DNA of 39,544 nucleotides from an uncultured Prevotellaceae bacterium (lineage in GTDB: Bacteria; Bacteroidota; Bacteroidia; Bacteroidales; Bacteroidaceae). The stretch's first letter is position 1, and each line of letters opens with the position of its first letter. Location: contig CACXFT010000104.1 of NCBI GenBank assembly GCA_902767045.1, forward strand, positions 71,481-111,024, read 5' to 3'. Below are positions 25,986 to 32,891 of this stretch, piece by piece. A model generated the notes under the pieces. It searched no databases. It saw only the letters and a list, made by a program, of their open reading frames with translations, and had not been told where the DNA came from. The position numbers and the translations under genes are program-made.

Positions 25986-26010
25986 GATTCGAAAAAAAAT
26001 TGTAACTTTG
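25981..26010 (+). promoter_or_regulatory. Promoter of pgk (TTTG, 18 bp, TAACTTTG)
   Basis: TTTG at 25981-25984 and TAACTTTG at 26003-26010 with an 18-bp spacer. The -33 part overlaps the stop codon of the RNA methyltransferase gene. The leader would be about 40 bases. Confidence 0.8.
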
Positions 26011-26055
26011 CCAGCTATTAAAAAACATCATTAACCCATTAATAAATTAAACAAC

Positions 26056-27306
26056 ATGACAATCAACGAATTTAACTTTGCCGGCAAAAAGGCAATCGTG
26101 CGCGTAGACTTTAACGTGCCCCTCGATGAAAATGGTAAAATCACTGACGACACCCGCATCCGCGGTGCACTGCCCACACTGAAAAAGGTGCTTGCCGATG
26201 GCGGTGCCCTCATCATCATGAGCCACATGGGCAAACCCAAAGGCAAGGTGAACCCCAAGCTCTCTCTCGGACAGATTAAAGATGCCGTTGCAGCAGCACT
26301 CAATGCTCCCGTAACCTTCGCCCCCGACTGTGCAAAGGCTCAGGATGCTGCCGCTGCCTTGAAGATGGGCGAAGTGCTCCTGCTCGAAAACCTGCGCTTC
26401 TATCCCGAAGAAGAAGGCAAACCCGTGGGCGTTGAAAAGGGTACTCCCGAATACGACGAGGCCAAGAAAGCCATGAAAGCCAGCCAGAAGGAATTTGCCA
26501 AAACACTGGCTTCCTATGCCGATGCCTATGTGATGGATGCCTTCGGAACTGCACACCGCAAGCATGCTTCAACCGCTGTTATCGCCGATTACTTCGATGC
26601 CGATCACAAGATGCTCGGACTGCTCATGGAGAAAGAGGTAACGGCCGTAGACAACATCCTTTCAAACATCAAGCGCCCCTTCACAGCCATCATGGGTGGT
26701 TCGAAAGTGTCTACCAAGATTGGAATCATCGAAAACCTGCTGGGCAAGGTTGACAACCTCATTCTCTGCGGCGGCATGACCTACACCTTCGCAAAGGCTC
26801 AGGGCGGCGAGATTGGCAATTCGATCGTTGAAATGGATAAACTCGACGTTGCCCTCGACGTAATAAAGAAAGCCAAGGAAAATGGTGTGAACCTGGTGCT
26901 CGGAACCGACTGCATCGCTGCCGACAAGTTTGCCAACGACGCCAACACACAGGTGTGCCCCGCCAATGCCATTCCCGAAGGTTGGGAAGGATTGGATGCA
27001 GGCCCCGAAACCCGCAAGGCTTTTGCCGCTGCCATCGAAAACGCCAAAACAATTCTGTGGAACGGTCCTGCCGGTGTGTTTGAGTTCGACAACTTCATCG
27101 GCGGCTCAAAAGCTATTGCCGATGCCATTGCCAAAGCAACAGCCAATGGTGCATTCTCACTCATCGGAGGTGGCGACTCAGTGGCTTGTATCAACAAATT
27201 CGGCATGGCCGACCAAGTGAGCTATATCTCCACAGGCGGCGGTGCACTGCTCGAAGCCATCGAAGGCAAGGTGCTCCCCGGTGTTGCTGCTATTAAAGGT
27301 GAGTAA
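26056..27306 (+). CDS. pgk: Phosphoglycerate kinase
   Basis: Glycolytic enzyme converting 1,3-bisphosphoglycerate and ADP to 3-phosphoglycerate and ATP in the cytoplasm. 416 residues. The substrate-binding region [10 protein letters not shown] (about 16-25), SHMGKPKGK (about 55-63), the GGSKVSTK hinge region, NGPAGVFE and the nucleotide-binding [13 protein letters not shown] are intact. The C-terminus [13 protein letters not shown] is normal. Strong promoter upstream; the next gene begins 2 bp after the stop, so pgk and the transporter are transcribed together. Confidence 0.97.
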   Translation: MTINEFNFAGKKAIVRVDFNVPLDENGKITDDTRIRGALPTLKKVLADGGALIIMSHMGKPKGKVNPKLSLGQIKDAVAAALNAPVTFAPDCAKAQDAAAALKMGEVLLLENLRFYPEEEGKPVGVEKGTPEYDEAKKAMKASQKEFAKTLASYADAYVMDAFGTAHRKHASTAVIADYFDADHKMLGLLMEKEVTAVDNILSNIKRPFTAIMGGSKVSTKIGIIENLLGKVDNLILCGGMTYTFAKAQGGEIGNSIVEMDKLDVALDVIKKAKENGVNLVLGTDCIAADKFANDANTQVCPANAIPEGWEGLDAGPETRKAFAAAIENAKTILWNGPAGVFEFDNFIGGSKAIADAIAKATANGAFSLIGGGDSVACINKFGMADQVSYISTGGGALLEAIEGKVLPGVAAIKGE

Positions 27307-27308
27307 TA

Positions 27309-29000
27309 ATGGATTGGCTCATTAATCTGTTCACAAATCAGGAGTCGGTTGCGCACATCGCACTGCTCTATGCCATAGTCATTGCCGTGGGCGTTCTGCT
27401 CGGCAAGATTAAGGTGATGGGCATTTCGCTGGGCGTAACCTTCGTCCTTTTTGCAGGAATCGTGGCGGGGCATGTGGGATTCACAGGCCCCACCCCCATT
27501 CTAACGTTCATACAAGACTTCGGCCTCATTCTCTTCGTGTTTTGCATTGGTCTGCAAGTGGGACCGGGCTTCTTCGAAAGCTTCAGAAAAGGAGGCGTCA
27601 CACTCAACCTGCTCTCAACAAGTGCCATCTTGCTGAACATTGCCGTTATGTTCGCTTGCTACTTCCTGTTCTTCGACACCACCGACCCGTTCAACCTGCC
27701 CATGATGGTGGGAACGCTCTACGGTGCCGTAACCAACACACCCGGTCTTGGTGCTGCCAACGAAGCCCTCACCTCTGTGTTCCAGAATGGCAACGTGCCG
27801 CAGATTGCTTCGGGTTACGCATGTGCATATCCGCTCGGCGTTGTGGGCATCATTGGTGCCACCATTGCCATACGCTACATCTGCGGCGTAGACCTGGATG
27901 CAGAAGAAGAACAGCTCAGCGAAGCTGAAGCCGAAAACCCTCATGCAAAACCCTATCAGCTGCACCTGCGCGTAACCAACAAGTTCATCACCGGGCGCAC
28001 GCTCATGCAAATTTCAGAATTCCTCAGCCGCGACATCGTTTGCACACGCATTCTTCATGAAGGCAACATTCTCATTCCCAACAGAGATACAACACTCAGT
28101 CTCGACGACGAAATGCTCATTGTTTGTGCCGAAGCTGATGCCGAAGCCATTCAAGCTTTCATCGGTCCGAAACTCGAAACGGGATGGACAGTTGAAGACA
28201 ACAAGCAACCGATGATTTCGAAGCGCATTGTTGTTACTAACCCCAAGATGAACGGAAAAACACTGGGAAAGATGCATTTCTCAAGTGTATATGGGGTGAA
28301 CGTGACGCGCATTACCCGCCAAGGCATCGACCTCTTTGCAAGCCGTAACCACCACTTCCATGTGGGCGACAAGATTATGGTTGTTGGTCCGGAAGACAAC
28401 GTAAACCGTGTTGCCGACCTGATGGGCAACTCTGTGAAGCGCCTTGATGCTCCCAACATTGCCACCATCTTCATCGGCATCATTGTGGGTATACTCTTCG
28501 GCAGTCTGCCCATAGCTATTCCGGGCATGCCCGTTCCCCTGAAGCTGGGTATTGCCGGCGGTCCGCTCATCATTGCCATTCTCATTGGCAGGTTTGGCTA
28601 TCGTATGAAACTTGTCACATACACCACCACATCTGCCAACATGATGCTGCGCGAAATTGGTCTGGTGTTGTTCTTGGCGAGCGTGGGCATCAAGGCAGGT
28701 GCCGGATTCTGGGAAACAGTGGTTGCCGGCGACGGCCTGAAATATGTGGCCACCGGTTTCCTCATCACCATCATTCCCATCCTCATCGTGGGAACCATCG
28801 CACGCATGCGTTTCAAGTTCAACTATTTCACCATCATGGGTATGCTTGCCGGAACCTATACCGACCCGCCCGCACTGGCCTATGCCAATGCATCGTGCTC
28901 GAAAGAGGCCCCGGCCATCGGTTACTCCACCGTATACCCCCTGAGCATGTTCCTGCGCATCTTTACTGCACAGCTTATAGTGCTCTTCTGCTGCGGATAA
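27309..29000 (+). CDS. AspT/YidE/YbjL-type membrane transporter with two TrkA_C domains
   Basis: 563-residue inner-membrane protein of the aspartate:alanine exchanger (AAE) family. Two homologous membrane halves (about 15-190 and 385-563) flank a cytosolic region with two RCK/TrkA_C domains (about 205-285 and 293-372; the second contains [15 protein letters not shown]). Family markers include [31 protein letters not shown] [18 protein letters not shown], and [18 protein letters not shown] with [14 protein letters not shown] in the second half. The substrate is not known; an amino acid or dicarboxylate antiporter is the family expectation. It is cotranscribed with pgk and followed by a strong terminator. 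Confidence 0.85.
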   Translation: MDWLINLFTNQESVAHIALLYAIVIAVGVLLGKIKVMGISLGVTFVLFAGIVAGHVGFTGPTPILTFIQDFGLILFVFCIGLQVGPGFFESFRKGGVTLNLLSTSAILLNIAVMFACYFLFFDTTDPFNLPMMVGTLYGAVTNTPGLGAANEALTSVFQNGNVPQIASGYACAYPLGVVGIIGATIAIRYICGVDLDAEEEQLSEAEAENPHAKPYQLHLRVTNKFITGRTLMQISEFLSRDIVCTRILHEGNILIPNRDTTLSLDDEMLIVCAEADAEAIQAFIGPKLETGWTVEDNKQPMISKRIVVTNPKMNGKTLGKMHFSSVYGVNVTRITRQGIDLFASRNHHFHVGDKIMVVGPEDNVNRVADLMGNSVKRLDAPNIATIFIGIIVGILFGSLPIAIPGMPVPLKLGIAGGPLIIAILIGRFGYRMKLVTYTTTSANMMLREIGLVLFLASVGIKAGAGFWETVVAGDGLKYVATGFLITIIPILIVGTIARMRFKFNYFTIMGMLAGTYTDPPALAYANASCSKEAPAIGYSTVYPLSMFLRIFTAQLIVLFCCG

Positions 29001-29030
29001 TAAACACCTCTGCTGCAGATAAGAAACACT
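28987..29030 (+). repeat. 22-bp tandem duplication across the transporter stop codon
   Basis: Units TCTGCTGCGGATAATAAACA(CC) at 28987-29008 and TCTGCTGCAGATAAGAAACA(CT) at 29009-29030 differ at three positions. The first holds the stop codon TAA of the transporter gene; the second is non-coding. Confidence 0.75.
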
Positions 29031-29079
29031 TGCATGCTCGCCCTTGGGCAGAACAGAAGTTTCTTTGTATGTGAATGAA

Positions 29080-29106
29080 GCCCCCCTTTTGGGGGGGCAT
29101 TTTTTT
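29080..29106 (+). terminator. Rho-independent terminator after the pgk-transporter operon
   Basis: G plus six C, TTTT loop, seven G plus C, then A and seven T: a strong GC stem with a T tract, 80 bp after the stop codon. Thymines follow only on the plus-strand side, so it serves that direction. Confidence 0.92.
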
Positions 29107-29138
29107 GCTCACAACTCACAGAATTCACACTTTGTGAG

Positions 29139-29217
29139 AACCCCGTTACTATGTCAAAAAAGCTGTTAGTATGTTACTATGTCAAAAAAAAATGTTGGTA
29201 TGTCTGAAAACGGGGTT
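29139..29217. repeat. Repeat cluster bounded by AACCCCGTT / AACGGGGTT
   Basis: A 9-base inverted repeat (29139-29147 and 29209-29217) encloses iterated GTTACTATGTCAAAAAA units (GTTACTATGTC at 29145 and 29173, GTTAGTAT at 29165 and GTTGGTATGTC at 29194). The right arm overlaps the stop codon of the lysozyme gene. Just upstream, CTCACA at 29115-29120 and TGTGAG at 29133-29138 form another short inverted repeat. On the minus strand the units read as T-runs followed by GACATAGTAAC. Confidence 0.75.
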
Positions 29218-30043
29218 ATTCGCTCTGTTCGTCGATGCCTATGGTGAGCTGTTTCAGGTCGTAGAACGATCCGTTGTAGATATTGAAGTCTACATAGCCC
29301 TTGATGCCTGGCAGTCGTCCGGCATCGGTGTGCTGCCAGAATTTCCATTGCCCTTTGTATTTCACCTTGTCAACATAGTAATGTGCAATCCAATAGGGAT
29401 AGTCGTCGAAGACGGGAGCGTTCAAGTATAGCTCCTTAAATTTGAAATAGGTGTATATGATGGGTTTCACATGGTATTTGTCTTCCACGATGTGCAGCCA
29501 TGTGAGCACGTCGCGTTGGAAATCTTCTGTGGGTTGGTTTGCGGGTTTGTGTTCGATGTCGAGCACCGGTGGCAGGTCGCCCTCTTCCAGTGGCACATTG
29601 TTCAGGAAGTGGTAGGCCTGTGCCCTGGCCGTCGATTTGTTGCTCCAGAAGTGGTATGCCCCGCGCACGAATCCGTGTTCGCGAGCCTCGTAGAAGTTGC
29701 TCTTGAACCTATCGTCGAGTCGCGACGCCCCTTCGGTCGACTTGATGATGACGAACCTGAGCGGGCATCCGTCAATCTGTGCCTGTCGCAGTTCGTCCCA
29801 GTCTATTTTTCCCTGATAGTGTGAAATGTCTATGCCATGAATTTCGTAGCCCTCGGGGTAGTTGGCATCGCCATAGAGTGCCCTCCAGCGGAACCCCGTC
29901 GGTCCCACGAAGAAATAATAGAAAACCCAGCAGTAAACAGCCATCATTCCCATTCCTCCCATCCACCAAGCCCATTTTGGGTATCGTGCCCAAAAGTTTT
30001 GTTTGCGTTTGTTTCGCTTGTTGGCGGTATGTTTTTTGTTCAT
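29216..30043 (-). CDS. GH25-family lysozyme with N-terminal membrane anchor
   Basis: Glycoside hydrolase family 25 (Chalaropsis-type) muramidase that cuts the peptidoglycan glycan strand outside the cytoplasm. 275 residues. A basic cytoplasmic N-terminus (KKHTANKRNKRK) and one transmembrane segment (about 27-46) are followed by the barrel. GIDISHYQG holds D72, PVLDIE holds D162 and E164, and FWQHTDAGRLPGIKGYVDFN is the usual late GH25 motif. The catalytic acidic residues appear intact. It lies 50 bp after pfp on the same strand with no visible promoter between, so the two may be cotranscribed. Either cell-wall turnover or attack on other bacteria is possible. Confidence 0.9.
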   Translation of the reverse strand: MNKKHTANKRNKRKQNFWARYPKWAWWMGGMGMMAVYCWVFYYFFVGPTGFRWRALYGDANYPEGYEIHGIDISHYQGKIDWDELRQAQIDGCPLRFVIIKSTEGASRLDDRFKSNFYEAREHGFVRGAYHFWSNKSTARAQAYHFLNNVPLEEGDLPPVLDIEHKPANQPTEDFQRDVLTWLHIVEDKYHVKPIIYTYFKFKELYLNAPVFDDYPYWIAHYYVDKVKYKGQWKFWQHTDAGRLPGIKGYVDFNIYNGSFYDLKQLTIGIDEQSE

Positions 30044-30093
30044 GATGCCTGCTTACTGCTGGGGTTGTTGTCAATAGTTAGTTGCCTCGGCGA

Positions 30094-31734
30094 TTACTGC
30101 TGTTCGAGCGCCAGTGTGCATGTTGTGCGGTCGCACACTTCCGATGGTCCCCAATACTGGATAGGTCCGGGGTAAACGAAGCATGTTTCCTTGGCCCACT
30201 GTTCGCGTTTTGCGGCAAAAGCCTTGAAGGGTTTTCCGTCAAGTTCAACCAGTGCCTTGCGAATAACGGGTTTCATTTCTCCGTTTCGGCGTTCCATGTT
30301 CATCATCATGGTGATGGGCACACCGCCGGCCTTCCACTCGTCGGTGGGTGCAGTGGTGTTCTTCACGATGGCCATGTAGCCTGTTTTGCCGTTGGCAATG
30401 AGCTGTGCGGCGCTCACGCCCAGAGCATAGCAATAGTCGGCATCGAAGTTAGAGGGAGCGGCGCAGCGCCCCTCGTAGCCGAAGAAGTGGTGCAGAGCCG
30501 AGAACTTGCCGGTGTATTTTCCTTCCTTCTTCCATTCAGCCAGTTTTGCTTCCACCATTTCAGAGAGCAGTTTCTCTGTTTCGATGAGTGAAACCTGCAC
30601 GTTTCCGTGTGGGTCGCGGTCGAGCGAGAGCTGGCGTGCCACACCCTCGGGCAGTGTTTCGAAGGTAGCGCGGTTGGCCTCGCTGAGGTGTGCCATAATG
30701 TATTCGCGCTGAGCCTGCTTGTCGAGGTCTTTGTATTCGGCTCCGTGCTTGGCAAGCAGGTCGTTGAGTTCCTGAATGAGTCGGCCGATGGCAGGAATGA
30801 ACTCGATGAGTCCTTCGGGAATGAGCACTGTGCCGAAGTTCCATCCCTTCGAGGCGCGGTAGCACACGGTTTCGCAAATCTGCTCAACGATGTCGTTCAG
30901 CGAAAGGTCTTTTGCTTCCACCTCTTCGCTCACGATGCAGATGTTGGGCTGTGTTTGCAGTGCGCACTCCAGTGCAATGTGGCTTGCCGAGCGACCCATC
31001 AGCTTGATGAAGTGCCAGTATTTGCGTGCCGAGTTGCAGTCGCGTTCGATGTTTCCGATGAGTTCGGCATAGGTTTTGGTAGCCGTGTCGAAGCCGAAGG
31101 AAGTTTCAATCTGGTCGTTCTTCAGGTCGCCGTCGATGGTCTTGGGGCATCCGATCACCTGCACGCCATAGTTATGGGCAGCATAGTATTCAGCCAGCAC
31201 GCAGGCGTTGGTGTTCGAGTCGTCGCCGCCGATAATCACCACTGCCTTGATGTCGAGCTCGCGGATGATCTCCAGTCCTTTTTCAAACTGTTCTTCCTTT
31301 TCCAGCTTGGTTCTGCCTGACCCAATCATGTCGAAGCCGCCTGTGTTGCGATACTCGTCAACGAGATCGGCGGTTAGTTCTTTGTAGTTGTGGTCAACCA
31401 GTCCGCCGGGTCCCATCAAGAATCCGTATACACGGTTCTCGGGGTTTAGTTTCTTCACGGCGTCGAAGAGTCCGCAAATCACGTTGTGTCCGCCGGGAGC
31501 CTGTCCGCCACTCAGAATGATGCCCACGTTCATTTTTCCGGTGTTGGCCTCTTCACCGGGCACAAACTCAATGAGTGGCATTCCATAGGTGTTGGGGAAC
31601 TTGGCTTTGATTTCGGCCTGGTCGCCCACGCTTTGTGTGGGTTCACCTTCTTTCACTTTCACTGCACCCTGCAGCCCTTTAGGAAGCTTGGGCTGGTAGG
31701 CAGCTCTTTGTTTTTGTAAAACGCTTGTTTCCAT
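30094..31734 (-). CDS. pfp: Pyrophosphate-dependent phosphofructokinase (PFP), long form
   Basis: Phosphorylates fructose 6-phosphate reversibly with PPi in glycolysis and gluconeogenesis. 546 residues, the long clade. PPi-type signature residues are seen: GGDDSN (169-174, the second Asp in place of Gly of ATP enzymes) and PKTIDGDL (197-204, with K198). The N-terminal phosphate-binding GGQAPGG is at 76-82, and [11 protein letters not shown] and PEGLIEF are the substrate-binding regions. The start ATG is at 31734, directly at the end of a duplicated 38-bp leader segment. It is transcribed from a -7 box at 31814-31821. The use of PPi instead of ATP fits an anaerobic saccharolytic bacterium. Confidence 0.95.
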   Translation of the reverse strand: METSVLQKQRAAYQPKLPKGLQGAVKVKEGEPTQSVGDQAEIKAKFPNTYGMPLIEFVPGEEANTGKMNVGIILSGGQAPGGHNVICGLFDAVKKLNPENRVYGFLMGPGGLVDHNYKELTADLVDEYRNTGGFDMIGSGRTKLEKEEQFEKGLEIIRELDIKAVVIIGGDDSNTNACVLAEYYAAHNYGVQVIGCPKTIDGDLKNDQIETSFGFDTATKTYAELIGNIERDCNSARKYWHFIKLMGRSASHIALECALQTQPNICIVSEEVEAKDLSLNDIVEQICETVCYRASKGWNFGTVLIPEGLIEFIPAIGRLIQELNDLLAKHGAEYKDLDKQAQREYIMAHLSEANRATFETLPEGVARQLSLDRDPHGNVQVSLIETEKLLSEMVEAKLAEWKKEGKYTGKFSALHHFFGYEGRCAAPSNFDADYCYALGVSAAQLIANGKTGYMAIVKNTTAPTDEWKAGGVPITMMMNMERRNGEMKPVIRKALVELDGKPFKAFAAKREQWAKETCFVYPGPIQYWGPSEVCDRTTCTLALEQQ

Positions 31735-31809
31735 TCTTTGTTAATATATAAATTAGGTGTTGATAAAATTTCTCTTTGCTGATATATAAAACAGGTGTTG
31801 ATTAAATTT
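31734..31809 (-). repeat. 38-bp tandem duplication in the pfp 5' leader
   Basis: Segments 31734-31771 and 31772-31809 are near-identical at exactly 38-bp spacing; both contain AGGTGTTGAT and ATATATAA. They fill the transcribed leader between the -7 box and the start codon. Confidence 0.85.
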
Positions 31810-31813
31810 CCTG

Positions 31814-31821
31814 CAAATTTA
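31814..31821 (-). promoter_or_regulatory. -7 box of pfp
   Basis: TAAATTTG followed by C on the minus strand. A TTTC at about 20 bp upstream is an imperfect -33 element. The leader would be about 75 bases and consist mainly of the 38-bp duplication. The remaining bases up to 31893 show no gene. Confidence 0.65.
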
Positions 31822-31893
31822 CTCTTTTTTTGTGAGATATGGAAAGAAAAACGAAAAGATTTGGCCATTTAGGAAAATTTTCCATTCAAACGC

Positions 31894-31924
31894 TTGTTTT
31901 TTTCAGATTCTTTTCCTATCTTTG
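31894..31924 (+). promoter_or_regulatory. Promoter of the 90-residue unknown gene (TTG, 20 bp, TATCTTTG)
   Basis: TTG at 31894-31896, 20-bp spacer, TATCTTTG at 31917-31924, then an ATG at 31949, giving a leader of about 20 bases. Its position excludes the earlier in-frame ATG at 31832, which would lie upstream of the promoter. Confidence 0.75.
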
Positions 31925-31948
31925 GCAACCAAACAATTTATTCAACTT

Positions 31949-32221
31949 ATGACAAACAAACGAGTTTTAAAGCGCACCATCAACTGCGCCTGCGGTGACT
32001 TGTTCGCAGAGTGTGTGGCCGCAGCCTGTTTCACCCAAAAGCACGATTTAGCCGACGTTGATGCCCTTTTAACCTGCATCATTCGAATCAACAACGATTT
32101 TGTGCGTCGCATCTCTCACCCCGAGCCCGGCATACGGCCTCGCGTTTTCTACAACCAACTTATAGCCGACTTCAGCAAGCAGGCACTTGAGCTTGAAGAC
32201 CAGATTCGCAGCATCTGCTGA
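31949..32221 (+). CDS. Small conserved-looking protein, function unknown
   Basis: 90 residues, starting at the first ATG after a good promoter. I do not recognise a family. It has a basic start (MTNKRVLKR), three cysteines close together (INCACGDLFAEC) and a fourth soon after (AAACF), then a mostly helical remainder ending DQIRSIC. There is no signal peptide or transmembrane helix. The spacing of the cysteines is not a standard zinc-ribbon, and metal binding is only a possibility. It is a single-gene unit; the following acyltransferase gene has its own promoter. Confidence 0.7.
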   Translation: MTNKRVLKRTINCACGDLFAECVAAACFTQKHDLADVDALLTCIIRINNDFVRRISHPEPGIRPRVFYNQLIADFSKQALELEDQIRSIC

Positions 32222-32239
32222 AGCTATTTATCCAAACTA

Positions 32240-32271
32240 TTTGCATGTTTAAATATTATTTCGTACTTTTG
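32240..32271 (+). promoter_or_regulatory. Promoter of the acyltransferase-amidase genes (TTTG, 20 bp, TACTTTTG)
   Basis: TTTG at 32240-32243, 20-bp spacer, TACTTTTG at 32264-32271 followed by C. The leader is about 60 bases to the ATG at 32336. Confidence 0.8.
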
Positions 32272-32335
32272 CGGCTATTACGATGAAGTTTTCATCTTAC
32301 ACAAGATTTATTCATCAAACCAACGAAATACTGTT

Positions 32336-32887
32336 ATGAGGAAAATATGTAAATGGATTTTGTACAGGCACCTGGGGTGGTCGAAACATGTTCTTGTCGA
32401 CCACCCTTCAAAGTATATCGTCTGTCTGGCTCCCCACACCAGCAACTGGGATTTTCTGATTGGTCAGCTCTATATGCGGGCCGAGGGTATGCGTGTGAAC
32501 TTTCTGATGAAGAAAGAATGGTTTTTCTGGCCGCTGGGTCTGCTGTTTCGCAGAATGGGCGGCATTCCCGTGTGGCGCAGCAAACACACCAGCATGACCG
32601 ACCAGCTGGCCGAGCAGGCACGCCGGGAAGAAAGCTTTTGCCTGTGCATCACCCCCGAGGGAACACGCTCGCTCAACCCCGACTGGAAGAAAGGCTTCTA
32701 TTTCATTGCTCAGAAGGCACAGATTCCCGTGCTGCTCTATGGGCTCGACTATGAGCGCAAACTCATCGAGTGCACCAAGAGTCTGGTGCCCACCGGACAG
32801 CTTGAAGAAGAGATGCACGCCATCAAGCAATATTTCAAACACTACAAAGGGAAACATCCCGAACTGTTCACTATTGGGGAGGAATGA
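32336..32887 (+). CDS. PlsC-like acyltransferase
   Basis: 183-residue member of the 1-acylglycerol-3-phosphate acyltransferase superfamily, likely peripheral to the inner membrane. The catalytic HxxxxD is seen as HTSNWD (H34, D39) and the phosphate-binding motif as TPEGTRS (106-112). GGIPVWR near residue 75 is also typical. It is shorter than E. coli PlsC (245 residues) and has no clear transmembrane helix. The substrate could be a lysophospholipid, an aminolipid or a sterol-like acceptor; the family includes OlsA-type enzymes. The large amidase gene begins 4 bp after its stop. Confidence 0.85.
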   Translation: MRKICKWILYRHLGWSKHVLVDHPSKYIVCLAPHTSNWDFLIGQLYMRAEGMRVNFLMKKEWFFWPLGLLFRRMGGIPVWRSKHTSMTDQLAEQARREESFCLCITPEGTRSLNPDWKKGFYFIAQKAQIPVLLYGLDYERKLIECTKSLVPTGQLEEEMHAIKQYFKHYKGKHPELFTIGEE

Positions 32888-32891
32888 ATCA

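Noticed and set aside
29139..29217. Possible CRISPR or att site
   Set aside because: Copies are degenerate and unevenly spaced, and no integrase, tRNA or cas gene is near.
32706..32891. Longer N-terminus for the amidase
   Set aside because: It overlaps the acyltransferase gene and would place about 60 residues before a clear signal peptide.
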